From assembly GCF_001557115.1 (NCBI RefSeq), contig NZ_LSKQ01000192.1, positions 1 through 53,796 of the forward strand: DNA of 53,796 nucleotides, written 5' to 3'. Shown here piece by piece: positions 16,797-24,691 of the stretch. The stretch comes from Erythrobacter sp. CCH5-A1. GTDB lineage: Bacteria; Pseudomonadota; Alphaproteobacteria; Sphingomonadales; Sphingomonadaceae. The first letter of the stretch is position 1, and every line of letters starts with the position of its first letter. Below the pieces are notes generated by a model. The model did no database searches. It saw only the letters and a list, made by a program, of their open reading frames with translations, and was not told the origin of the DNA. A program made the translations under genes and the position numbers.

Positions 16797-18406
16797 GGCA
16801 CCAGCACCGTATCCTTGGCCTCAGCCGCCAGATCGGGATAATCGAGCGTGTAGTGCAGCCCCCGGCTCTCCTTGCGGCGGAGCGCGGATTGCACGATCAG
16901 CTCGGCGGCCTGGAGCAGGTTGCGCAACTCAATAAGATCGGTCGTCACGCGGAAGGCGCCGTAGTAATCCTCGACCTCGCGCTTCAGCAGTTCGATCCGG
17001 CTCGCCGCGCGCTCCAACCGCTTGGTGGTGCGCACGATGCCGACGTAGTTCCACATGAAGCGGCGGATTTCGGTCCAGTTCTGCTTGATGACGACCTCTT
17101 CGTCCGAGTCGGTCACGCGGCTTTCGTCCCATGGGAGGATCGCGGGGGGCGCCTCCAAAGTGTCCCAGCGCGCGAGGATGTCCTGCGCGGCGGCCTCGCC
17201 GAAGACGAAGCATTCGAGCAGGCTGTTGGACGCCAGCCGGTTCGCGCCGTGGAGGCCGCTTTCGGTGCACTCGCCCGCCGCCCACAGGCCCGGAATGTCG
17301 GTGCGCGCGTCGAGGCCGACGACCACGCCGCCGCAGGTGTAGTGCTGCGCGGGGACGACGGGGATCGGCTGCTTGGTCATGTCGATCCCGAGGCCCATCA
17401 GCTTGTCGTAGATCGTGGGGAAGTGGCCCTTCACGAACTCGGGGTCTTCATGGCTGATGTCGAGGTGCACGTAATCGAGGCCGAAGCGCTTGATCTCGGC
17501 ATCGATCGCGCGGGCGACCACGTCGCGCGGCGCAAGCTCCATCCGCTCGGGGTCGTAGAAGGTCATGAAGCGCTTGCCGGTGCGCGGGTTGATCAGCCGG
17601 CCCCCTTCCCCGCGAACCGCCTCGGTAATCAGAAAATTCTTGGTCTCGAGGTGGTAGAGGCAGGTCGGGTGGAACTGCATCATTTCCATGTTGGAGACGC
17701 GCGCGCCTGCTCGCCACGCCATCGCGATGCCGTCGCCGGTCGCGCCGCGCGGGGCGGTGGAGAACTGGTACACGCGCCCCGCGCCGCCCGTGGCGAGGAT
17801 CGTCGCGCGGGCGACATGGCGCTCCACGTGGCCGGTCGCCTCGTCGAGCGCGTAGACGCCCCACACGCGCCCCGCGGCGGAGAAGTGCTCGCGGTGGCGG
17901 TCGGTAATGAAGTCGATGCAGGTGCGGCCCGGCAGCAGGGTGATGTTGGGGTTCGCCTCGGCGGCGCGCAGCAGCGCCTCCTGCACCGCCCAGCCGGTCG
18001 CATCGTCGACATGGACGATGCGGCGGTGCGAATGGCCGCCTTCGCGGGTGAGGTGGAGCGCTTCGGCCTCGCGGTTGAAGGGCACGCCCAATTCGCACAG
18101 CCGGTCGATCGAGGCGGGCGCGCGCTCGATCACGAATTCGACCGTGGCAAGATCGTTGAGCCCCGCGCCTGCCACCATCGTGTCGCGCACGTGGTTGTCG
18201 AAGGTGTCGCCCGCATCGAGCACCGCGGCGATCCCGCCCTGTGCCCAGGCGGTCGACCCGCCGGTAAGCGAGCCCTTGGCGAGCACCAGCACGCGGACGC
18301 TCTCGGCCAGCGCCAGCGCCGCAGTCAGCCCCGCCGCGCCCGATCCGATCACGAGGACGTCGTGCGCTTCATCCTGCGGGCGGGGCAAGGCATTCTCCGT
18401 CACCAT
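16793..18406 (-). CDS. nadB: L-aspartate oxidase
   Basis: This is a 537-residue FAD enzyme that oxidises L-aspartate to iminoaspartate, the first step of de novo NAD synthesis (used with NadA). Motifs are the dinucleotide-binding GSGAAGLTAALALAE, GGSTAWAQGG, the active-site region MMQFHPTCLY and the C-terminal ECTESGLHGANRLASNSLLE. The chosen ATG at 18406 is 13 residues before the dinucleotide-binding strand; an in-frame TTG at 18460 is less likely. No nadA or nadC is adjacent. Instead a barstar-like gene is coupled downstream. A promoter with a dyad is visible upstream. Confidence 0.94.
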   Translation of the reverse strand: MVTENALPRPQDEAHDVLVIGSGAAGLTAALALAESVRVLVLAKGSLTGGSTAWAQGGIAAVLDAGDTFDNHVRDTMVAGAGLNDLATVEFVIERAPASIDRLCELGVPFNREAEALHLTREGGHSHRRIVHVDDATGWAVQEALLRAAEANPNITLLPGRTCIDFITDRHREHFSAAGRVWGVYALDEATGHVERHVARATILATGGAGRVYQFSTAPRGATGDGIAMAWRAGARVSNMEMMQFHPTCLYHLETKNFLITEAVRGEGGRLINPRTGKRFMTFYDPERMELAPRDVVARAIDAEIKRFGLDYVHLDISHEDPEFVKGHFPTIYDKLMGLGIDMTKQPIPVVPAQHYTCGGVVVGLDARTDIPGLWAAGECTESGLHGANRLASNSLLECFVFGEAAAQDILARWDTLEAPPAILPWDESRVTDSDEEVVIKQNWTEIRRFMWNYVGIVRTTKRLERAASRIELLKREVEDYYGAFRVTTDLIELRNLLQAAELIVQSALRRKESRGLHYTLDYPDLAAEAKDTVLVP

Positions 18407-18475
18407 TGCGGCGCAATGCCGCGCAATTCGGACAGCGGCAAGAGCCAAGTCGCCTCCCAACTTTGGTTAGGAAGC

Positions 18476-18504
18476 TCAGTATTTTCCCTAGGTTGCACTG
18501 CAAC
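18476..18504 (-). promoter_or_regulatory. Putative nadB promoter with dyad
   Basis: On the reverse strand TTGCAG (18498-18503) and TACTGA (18476-18481) are separated by 16 bases, a plausible sigma-70 promoter. The -35 box lies inside a perfect dyad GTTGCA-C-TGCAAC (18492-18504), which could be an operator for an NAD-responsive or other repressor. Identity of the regulator is unknown. Confidence 0.4.
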
Positions 18505-18615
18505 ATGATGCTACATGGTGCCCGGAACGACGCCCGACGCAGAATCGGAGCGCGCCAAGCGGGACGTAACACACTTCCGAGTCGCCACAACCTCTCACCG
18601 GGTGCTTGCTAGTCC

Positions 18616-18807
18616 ATGTTCGTTTTTCAGACACTTGCCTGTCTCCTGAACCAGCATCAGCCCATGCGGCGCGACGTCACCTGGACCGGGCGCAACTATG
18701 TCGGGGTCTGCCGCCATTGCGACACGCCGATCGAGCGCCTCGGCCGGCGGCGCTGGCGCCGGCGCAAGACCGAGGATGCCGACCGGGGCGAGCCGACCCC
18801 GCGCTGA
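18616..18807 (+). CDS. Small basic protein with CxxC
   Basis: This is a 63-residue frame divergent from nadB. It contains a single CRHC pair at about residue 32 and a very basic tail (RRRWRRRKTED). It resembles small uncharacterised sphingomonad proteins in length and composition, but I cannot name a family. No clear ribosome binding site precedes the ATG. It could be a nucleic-acid-binding zinc knuckle or a non-gene. Confidence is moderate to low. Confidence 0.45.
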   Translation: MFVFQTLACLLNQHQPMRRDVTWTGRNYVGVCRHCDTPIERLGRRRWRRRKTEDADRGEPTPR

Positions 18808-18825
18808 CGGCGCATCCCGGAGGGG

Positions 18826-19776
18826 TCAGGCTGCCGCGGTCAGCTGGACGAAGACATCCTCCAGATCGGCCTCGCGGGTGGTCACATCGGCGATCACCAG
18901 CCCCTGCGCCTGCAGGATGGCGAGCACCTGCCCGGCATTGAGGCGATCCTTGTCATAGGTCACCGCGACATCGCGTGCGCCGTCCCACTCGACCTTCGCA
19001 AAGGCTTCATGCGCAGGCGCGGCGGCAAGATCGTCGGCTGCGGTCACCGCGACGATCTTCTCGCGCGCCATGCCGACCAGCTCGCGGGTGGTGGTATCGG
19101 CGATCACCTTGCCGTGGTTGATGATCGCGATGCGGTCGCACAGCTCCTCGGCCTCTTCGAGATAGTGGGTGGTGAGCACCACGGTCACGCCCTCGCGGTT
19201 GAGCTCGGTAACCAGTTCCCACAGCTGGCGGCGAAGGTCGACATCGACCCCGGCGGTGGGCTCGTCGAGCACGAGGATCGGCGGCGAATGGACCATCGCC
19301 TTGGCCACCAGCAGCCGCCGTTTCATGCCGCCCGAGAGCGTGCGGGCATAGGCGTTGCGCTTGTCCGCAAGCCGCACCGCCGCGAGCAGCGCCTCCGAGC
19401 GGCGCAGCGCGGCAGGGATGCCGTAGAACCCGGCCTGGTTCTCGAGCACCTCGAAGGGGGTGAAGAAGGGGTCGAACACGATCTCCTGCGGCACGATCCC
19501 GATCGCGCGTGAGGCGTTGCGGCGGTGCCGGTCGATGTCGAAGCCCCAGATCTCGGCCGTGCCGCTGGTCTTGTTGACCAGCCCGGCAAGGATGTTGATC
19601 AGCGTCGACTTGCCCGCGCCGTTGGGCCCGAGCAGGCCGAAGATCGAACCCTGCGGCACATCGAAGCTCACGCCGTCCAGCGCGAGCTTGCCCTCGGTCA
19701 CCGCGCCCTTCGCGCCCTTGGCGGGGGCATAGCGCTTGACGAGGTTGTCGATGCGGATCGCGGGCTCGGTGGACAT
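18826..19776 (-). CDS. ABC-2-type exporter ATP-binding protein
   Basis: This is a 316-residue ATPase. Walker A is GPNGAGKST, the signature is LSGGMKRR, Walker B is ILVLDEPTAGVD and the switch His lies in TTHYLEEAE. The length and the ~70-residue C-terminal extension fit the multidrug/NodI-type ATPases that work with an ABC-2 membrane partner. No permease gene is adjacent in this window, so it appears separated from its partner. The start ATG at 19776 gives MSTEPAIRIDNLVKRY, the normal domain beginning. Confidence 0.9.
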   Translation of the reverse strand: MSTEPAIRIDNLVKRYAPAKGAKGAVTEGKLALDGVSFDVPQGSIFGLLGPNGAGKSTLINILAGLVNKTSGTAEIWGFDIDRHRRNASRAIGIVPQEIVFDPFFTPFEVLENQAGFYGIPAALRRSEALLAAVRLADKRNAYARTLSGGMKRRLLVAKAMVHSPPILVLDEPTAGVDVDLRRQLWELVTELNREGVTVVLTTHYLEEAEELCDRIAIINHGKVIADTTTRELVGMAREKIVAVTAADDLAAAPAHEAFAKVEWDGARDVAVTYDKDRLNAGQVLAILQAQGLVIADVTTREADLEDVFVQLTAAA

Positions 19777-19949
19777 GGGTCTCCCCTAAGGCGTGGCGGG
19801 GCGGCGGGGCAAGGCGAAAGCGACCGATTGGCGCTTTCCTACACGCAAGGCGCCTGTCAGGATGCCGCGCATGATCGCCGCCCGCACCCTCCCTTTCTCG
19901 ACGCCTGCATGGCCGGTGCAGGGGGCGGAGAGAGTTTTCCACTTATACT

Positions 19950-19966
19950 GTGTCTCATGTGTCTCC
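19950..19966. repeat. Copy 1 of GAGACAC double-box element
   Basis: GTGTCTCATGTGTCTCC is the exact reverse complement of the 17-mer at 35156-35172. It consists of two GAGACAC boxes nine bases apart. Similarity continues outside the core (a GGAGAGA-TTT stretch on one side and GCGG on the other), so a ~50-base element is repeated in inverted orientation 15 kb apart. This copy lies upstream of the zinc-finger gene. Confidence 0.55.
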
Positions 19967-20013
19967 TACTGGCGGCTTGCGGGGCGCGGAGGCCGGCTGT
20001 ATCGGGGGGCGTC

Positions 20014-20274
20014 ATGAGCATTCCTCCTCCCGAAACCCTGCTGGTCGAGACCCACCGCGTGTCCTGCGACGGCGCGACCGGCATCCGCGGCGGCGCGGGC
20101 TTCCGTCCGGCGGCGCTGGGCCATCCGCGCGTGTTCCTCGAGATCGACGAGCACGGATACGTCGATTGCGGCTATTGCGACCGGCGCTTCATCCTGAAGG
20201 GCGGTCCGGCGGATGGCGCGGCGCAAGGCGGCCTCGGCGACATCGCCTCGGGGGCGGATGCGGGCCACCGCTAA
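20014..20274 (+). CDS. zf-CHCC zinc-finger domain protein
   Basis: This is an 86-residue protein with the pattern VSCDG ... GHPRVFLEI ... GYVDCGYCDRRFIL: one Cys, a His and the CxxC pair, as in the zf-CHCC family. That family includes the mitochondrial complex I subunit NDUFS6, and small bacterial members occur widely in alphaproteobacteria. A zinc-binding role, perhaps linked to complex I, is inferred from family knowledge. The frame extends far upstream (to 19525), but the ATG at 20014 fits the family length and has a G-rich run before it. Its end overlaps the next gene by 17 bases. Confidence 0.78.
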   Translation: MSIPPPETLLVETHRVSCDGATGIRGGAGFRPAALGHPRVFLEIDEHGYVDCGYCDRRFILKGGPADGAAQGGLGDIASGADAGHR

Positions 20275-20824
20275 GGCACTGGCGTTCGCCGCGCTGGCTA
20301 TGCCCGGAGCTGTCGCGGCAGCGGGCCCTTGCCCGGTGATTGGAGCGATGCTGGCGGAAAATCCCAAGCGGTTGAAAGGGATCGGCGCCACCATCAACGT
20401 GGCAGGCACAATCGACGTGACCATGAACGGCGCTGCCGACGCGGTACGCGGGGCGGAGAATTGCGACCTCTACGGCCCGGCAGATCAACTGAATATCGCT
20501 TGTGACTGGAGCTATGGCGCGGATGGGAGTGCCGAGGCCCGACGCGATTTCGATGCGCTGAAAGGGCGGCTGGAAGCCTGCCTTCCCAGCCCGCTCGAAC
20601 GCAGCGAGCCCATGGTTTATACCGAGCAGGGTCTGGCAAAGGCGGCGCAGGACGGGGGAGCATCCTATGCCGAATACCTCCGCAACCGGGAGGTGCTGGA
20701 GGAATACGAGCAGACCTATGAGCTCGGCAACGAGGGAGAGCATGCCCTCACGGTCTCGGTGAACCTGGAGCGCGACAAGAGCGATGGTTCGATGCGTCTG
20801 CGTCTCGATATGGAGCGCGACTAG
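20258..20824 (+). CDS. Secreted protein of unknown function
   Basis: This is a 188-residue protein beginning with a signal peptide (MRATAKALAFAALAMPGAVAAAG). The mature part is acidic with four cysteines (GPCPVIGAML, ENCDLYG, IACDWSY, EACLPS), which could form disulfides in the periplasm. I do not recognise a family. The ATG at 20258 is picked because it opens the signal peptide; it overlaps the zf-CHCC gene by 17 bases, so coupling is likely. The frame is open upstream to 20213. Confidence 0.6.
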   Translation: MRATAKALAFAALAMPGAVAAAGPCPVIGAMLAENPKRLKGIGATINVAGTIDVTMNGAADAVRGAENCDLYGPADQLNIACDWSYGADGSAEARRDFDALKGRLEACLPSPLERSEPMVYTEQGLAKAAQDGGASYAEYLRNREVLEEYEQTYELGNEGEHALTVSVNLERDKSDGSMRLRLDMERD

Positions 20825-20889
20825 CCGCTCAGCGCCGGTTAAGGCATTGTGGGGCTTAGAGGGGCGACAAACCTGAAGGAGATGTCCGC

Positions 20890-21396
20890 ATGATTCGTAT
20901 CTCCCCCCGCTCGCGACTGCTGGCCGGCTGCCTTGCCGGCGCGCTTGCCACCGCCGCCTCGCTCGCCCTACCCGCTCAGGTCGCCATCGCCCGCGGCGAT
21001 CTCGAAGCCGACGTGACCGCCGCCGCGCCCGAGGAGGAGACCCCGGCGACCCCCACCAAGGGCGAGCAGCGCCTCGCCAAGCTGCTCGAGGGGCGCGTTG
21101 CGGGCGAGCCGGTGCGGTGCATCAGCGCTTTCCGCAATGTCCAGATGGAGACGATCGACGGTACGGCCTATGTCTACGGCTCGGGCAACCGGATCTGGGT
21201 GCAGCGCACCCGCAACCCGGCCGATATCGATTCGAACGACATCCTCGTGAACGACCGCCGCGAAGCCTCGCAGCTGTGCCGTCTCGACATCGCCTCGACC
21301 ATCGATCGCAACACCGGCTTCTTCACCGGCGCGGTGTTCTTCGAGGACTTCGTCCCCTACACCCGCGTCAAGCCCGGGTCCGCGAGCGGGGGCTGA
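20890..21396 (+). CDS. Exported protein of unknown function
   Basis: This is a 168-residue protein with a signal peptide (hydrophobic residues about 9-33) and a mature domain containing two Cys (PVRCISAF and SQLCRLDI), likely disulfide-bonded. The YVYGSGNRIWVQRTRNPADI and TGFFTGAVFFEDFVPY segments look like a conserved small envelope-protein family of sphingomonads, without a known role. AAGGAG lies about nine bases before the ATG. Its 3' end overlaps the convergent gene at 21357-21866 by 40 bases. Confidence 0.72.
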   Translation: MIRISPRSRLLAGCLAGALATAASLALPAQVAIARGDLEADVTAAAPEEETPATPTKGEQRLAKLLEGRVAGEPVRCISAFRNVQMETIDGTAYVYGSGNRIWVQRTRNPADIDSNDILVNDRREASQLCRLDIASTIDRNTGFFTGAVFFEDFVPYTRVKPGSASGG

Positions 21397-21866
21397 CACT
21401 GCAGCCCGGCTTCGGCAGGTCCGGAGCGGGGCGGATCGGCGAGGGCGCAGCGGACTGCGCAACTGCAATCGTCACAGGCGGGCTCGGCAGATTGGCTGCG
21501 GCCCTGCGCGCCGACCTGGCGCATGTCGGAACCGCTGTGGACCGCCTCGCCCGGCGGGCACAGTTGCAACCCGTCCGCCTCGGAGCTCGCAAAGACCTGC
21601 TCGGCACGGCGATAGGCGCTGATCTCGGCATGAAGCTCGCCGAGTGAATCGGCTGCTGCCAGCGCGGCGGCGCGCCGGGTGCGGGCAACATCGATGCCTG
21701 GCAAGGCAGACAGCGCGCCCGCCTCTGCCGTGTCACGACCGGCCGGGGCGCGCGCATCATCGAGCGCGGCAAAACCGCCCTGCCAGCGTCCGAGCGTCCA
21801 TCCGCCCATCGCCACACTGATCAATAGTCCGCCCAGCGCCGCTGGGCCATTCGCCAACAAATCCAT
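21357..21866 (-). CDS. Hypothetical membrane-anchored protein
   Basis: This is a 169-residue frame with a strong GGGAGGTG ribosome binding site seven bases before the ATG at 21866. One N-terminal transmembrane helix (about residues 6-25) is followed by an Ala-rich helical region and a C-terminal cysteine cluster (CDDCSCAVRC). No family is recognised. The gene is convergent with and overlaps the exported-protein gene, so the last 13 codons are shared with its antisense strand. The good initiation signal supports it as real; the C-terminus may be less conserved. Confidence 0.55.
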   Translation of the reverse strand: MDLLANGPAALGGLLISVAMGGWTLGRWQGGFAALDDARAPAGRDTAEAGALSALPGIDVARTRRAAALAAADSLGELHAEISAYRRAEQVFASSEADGLQLCPPGEAVHSGSDMRQVGAQGRSQSAEPACDDCSCAVRCALADPPRSGPAEAGLQCQPPLADPGLTRV

Positions 21867-22065
21867 CGTCACCTCCCCGTCCAACTTCCTCCGGGGAGCA
21901 TCCCGATGCCGCCCGGAGGCATCCAGCCTCACGTGCGGCGCCGACCCCCTCCAGAATCGGCATGTCGCACTTTTACAAGGTGCTGCAGAGCGGCCCCTGC
22001 GAGAATGCGGGCGACTACCTAGTCGGCGCCGGTTGGCGCTGGCGGTGAACGGGTCGGCGCGCGGA

Positions 22066-23040
22066 TCAGGCGCGGGCCATGGCCTGCATCCGGGCGATGA
22101 TCTCCTCGGCCTGGAGCATGATGCGGTCGATCAGCTCCTTGCAGGTCGGGATGTCGTGGATCAGCCCGGCGACCATGCCGCAGCTCCACGCGCCCTCGTC
22201 CATCGCGCCTTCCATCATGATCTTGGGGTAGACGCCCGCGACCTCGGGGAGGATGTCCTGGATGGTGATCGCGTCGCCGAGCTCCTTCTCCTTCTGGATC
22301 AGGCGCTCGACCGCGGCGTTGTTGAGCACGCGCTCGGTGTTGCGCAGGGGCCGCATCACGAGGCGGGTGTCGAGTTCGGAGGCGGCGAGGATCGCCTGCT
22401 TCACGTTCTCGTGCACCGGGGCTTCCTTCGTGGCGATGAAGCGGGTGCCCATGTTCATCCCCGCTGCGCCCATCGCCAGCGAAGCGACGAGGCTGCGCCC
22501 GTCGGCCATCCCGCCGCTCGAGACAAAGGGGATCTCCAGCTCGTCCGCCGCGCGGGGGAGGAGGATGAAGTTGGGCACGTCGTCCTCGCCCGGGTGGCCG
22601 CCGCATTCGAAGCCGTCGACGCTCACCGCATCGCAGCCGATCTCCTGCGCCTTCAGCGAGTGGCGCACCGAGGTGCACTTGTGGATCACCTTGATCCCGG
22701 CATCCTTCAGCGGCGGGAGCAGCTCGACCGGGTTGCGCCCGGCGGTCTCGACCACCTTCACGCCGCCCTCGATCACCGCCTTCACCAGCCCCGGATAGTC
22801 GGGCGGGGTCAGGGTCGGCAGGATCGTGAGGTTCACGCCGAAGGGCTTGTCGGTCATGTCCTTGCAGCGCGCGATCTCGTTCGCGAGCTTCTCGGGCGTG
22901 CCCTGGGTGAGGCCGGTGATGATCCCGAGGCCCCCGGCGTTCGAGACCGCCGCGGCCATCTCGGCAAACCCGACATAGTGCATGCCGCCCTGGATGATCG
23001 GGTGCTCGATGCCGAACATTTCGGTGATCGCGGTCTTCAT
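22066..23040 (-). CDS. NAD(P)H-dependent flavin oxidoreductase / nitronate monooxygenase family
   Basis: This is a 324-residue FMN-binding TIM-barrel protein. Features are the N-terminal HPIIQGGMHYVG, AVSNAGGLGIITG, VSVDGFECGGHPGED (flavin phosphate region) and FVSSGGMADGRSLVASLAMGAAGMNMGTRF. Members oxidise nitronates or reduce quinones and enones. The typical active-site His of class I nitronate monooxygenases is present in GFECGGHPG. A GGGAGAG lies just before the ATG. The neighbours give no clear pathway. Confidence 0.88.
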   Translation of the reverse strand: MKTAITEMFGIEHPIIQGGMHYVGFAEMAAAVSNAGGLGIITGLTQGTPEKLANEIARCKDMTDKPFGVNLTILPTLTPPDYPGLVKAVIEGGVKVVETAGRNPVELLPPLKDAGIKVIHKCTSVRHSLKAQEIGCDAVSVDGFECGGHPGEDDVPNFILLPRAADELEIPFVSSGGMADGRSLVASLAMGAAGMNMGTRFIATKEAPVHENVKQAILAASELDTRLVMRPLRNTERVLNNAAVERLIQKEKELGDAITIQDILPEVAGVYPKIMMEGAMDEGAWSCGMVAGLIHDIPTCKELIDRIMLQAEEIIARMQAMARA

Positions 23041-23102
23041 GGCGTGTCTCTCCCATCTGAGCCCGTCGCAGGGGCGTGTTTGGCGCGAGACAAGCCGAGT
23101 TG

Positions 23103-23126
23103 GCGGGCGCTTTCAAGCCCGCTTTT
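23103..23126 (+). terminator. Terminator-like hairpin
   Basis: GCGGGC, an eight-base loop, GCCCGC, then TTTT, reading rightward. Both flanking genes run leftward, so it would stop antisense transcription or be a coincidence. The rest of the 278-base gap (23041-23318) shows nothing else. Confidence 0.3.
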
Positions 23127-23318
23127 GCGAGGTCGGGCCTCGCCCCCCGCGCGCCGTAGCGTCAGGCTGGCGGGATTTTTCACGGGGAACCGGGCGGCGG
23201 GGAGGCGGTGGGATCGGTGCGCCTCGCACATCCGCCCGGCATCGGGGGAATGCACCCTCCCGCCCGCCGCCGCCTTGATCCAGCGCAAACCTTCCGAAAC
23301 GGAGCGAAAACCGTAGCC

Positions 23319-23963
23319 TCAGCCGCGGGTGAAGGCGAGCGTGAAGGTGACTGGCACCGCGGGCGTGATCGAGGGCAGCTGGGCCAGCGCGCGCAGTTCG
23401 CCCAGCTCGTCGGTCAGGCCGAACATGTCGGTCGAGATGATGACGGGCGCGGCCGATACCACAAGCACGCGGTCCTCGGCGGTGCGGGTGACCAGCACCT
23501 CGGTCTCGACATCGGCGCTCGCGCCCTTGATCGTGACGCTGGCCTTGAGCGGCCGCAGCACCGATTGCCCGACCGCGAGCCCTGCAAAGCGCGCGGGATC
23601 GAGCTTCGCCGTGACGGTGGCGGCCGGGTTGTCGGCGACCTGGAAGAACACCTCGCGCATCCTCTCGTCACGGATCTCGACGCCGGTGTTGACCGAGGCG
23701 AGGTCGATGCCGAGGCTGGCGGTCCCGTCCGCCGCGACGCTGCCCGAAAGCGTGTCGAAGCGGTTGTTCTCGGCCACCTCGCCCGCCTTGATCGAAACAT
23801 AGGCGAGGCGCGAGGCGGCGGGATCGAGGCGCCACGCGCTCTCGGTGACGGGCGCGGGCGAGGCGGTGGCATCGCTGATCGGCGCATCGGCCTCGGGCCC
23901 GGCACAGGCGGCGAGGGCGAGAGTGAGGGAAACGGCGAGGGGAAGGGAACGAAGCGACCGCAT
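23319..23963 (-). CDS. YceI-family lipoprotein
   Basis: This is a 214-residue protein. A lipoprotein signal peptide ends in LALAACAG, so it is probably lipid-anchored at Cys20. The mature part follows the YceI lipocalin-like fold: AWRLDPAASRLAYVSIKAG opens the barrel and VNTGVEIRDERMREVFFQV is the conserved central motif. YceI proteins bind polyprenoids or similar amphiphiles in the periplasm. It is a single leftward gene, with the ankyrin gene divergent from it. Confidence 0.85.
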   Translation of the reverse strand: MRSLRSLPLAVSLTLALAACAGPEADAPISDATASPAPVTESAWRLDPAASRLAYVSIKAGEVAENNRFDTLSGSVAADGTASLGIDLASVNTGVEIRDERMREVFFQVADNPAATVTAKLDPARFAGLAVGQSVLRPLKASVTIKGASADVETEVLVTRTAEDRVLVVSAAPVIISTDMFGLTDELGELRALAQLPSITPAVPVTFTLAFTRG

Positions 23964-24076
23964 GGCCGATGCGTTATGCGATTTACTGGCGGCGCGGAAG
24001 GGGGCGAACAGCGCAAGGCTGGGGACTTGCGCGGGTTAGCCGGATGGTAAGCCGGAGCTGCTACGCCTCGCCCCCC

Positions 24077-24679
24077 ATGACCAGTCCCGATCGCCTTGCG
24101 GCCGCGCGCGACGCGGTGATTGCCGGCAACCTTGCCAAGCTGCGTCTGCTGCTGAAGTCGGGCGTTCCGGCCGATGCACCGCTTCCCGGCAGCTCGCTGC
24201 TGCGGCTCGCGGCGCGCTTCGGCCATGCGGCGGTGTTCGACGCGCTGGTCGATGCGGGCGCGCGGATCGACGATCCCGAACTCCTCGAATATGCGGCGGA
24301 CGGGAAGACCCCCTCGCCCGCGATCATCGCCCGCATCCTCGCCGAGGCCGCGCCCGCGCAAGCCGTGCGCGATGCGGCGCTGCGGTTCGCGAGCGTGCAG
24401 GGCGGTGGCACGGCGGTCGCGGCCCTGATCGCAGCCGGCGCGGATGTGAATGCGCGCGACCCCTTCAGCGGCGATTGCGCGCTGCTCAACGCGATCCTGC
24501 ACGGGCAGGAAGAGGCCGCCGCGTTGCTGCTGGAAGCCGGAGCCGACCCGCAGGTGCGGGTGCTCGACGATCCCGCCGAGACCCCGGCCGAGAACCCGCA
24601 CAAGGGCAGGACCGCGCTCGAACTGGCCGAGGCGCTGGGCCACACCGACATCGCCGCAAGGCTACGCGCGGCGGGCTGA
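24077..24679 (+). CDS. Ankyrin-repeat protein
   Basis: This is a 200-residue protein, mostly ankyrin repeats: AVIAGNLAKLRLLLKSGVPAD, LLRLAARFGHAAVFDALVDA, GGTAVAALIAAGADVNARDP and CALLNAILHGQEEAAALLLE, ending in TALELAEALGHTDIAARLR. Around five repeats are visible, so it is a protein-protein interaction module without a catalytic domain. No signal peptide. It is convergent with guaA, 12 bases away. Confidence 0.82.
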   Translation: MTSPDRLAAARDAVIAGNLAKLRLLLKSGVPADAPLPGSSLLRLAARFGHAAVFDALVDAGARIDDPELLEYAADGKTPSPAIIARILAEAAPAQAVRDAALRFASVQGGGTAVAALIAAGADVNARDPFSGDCALLNAILHGQEEAAALLLEAGADPQVRVLDDPAETPAENPHKGRTALELAEALGHTDIAARLRAAG

Positions 24680-24691
24680 GCTAGCCGCGCC

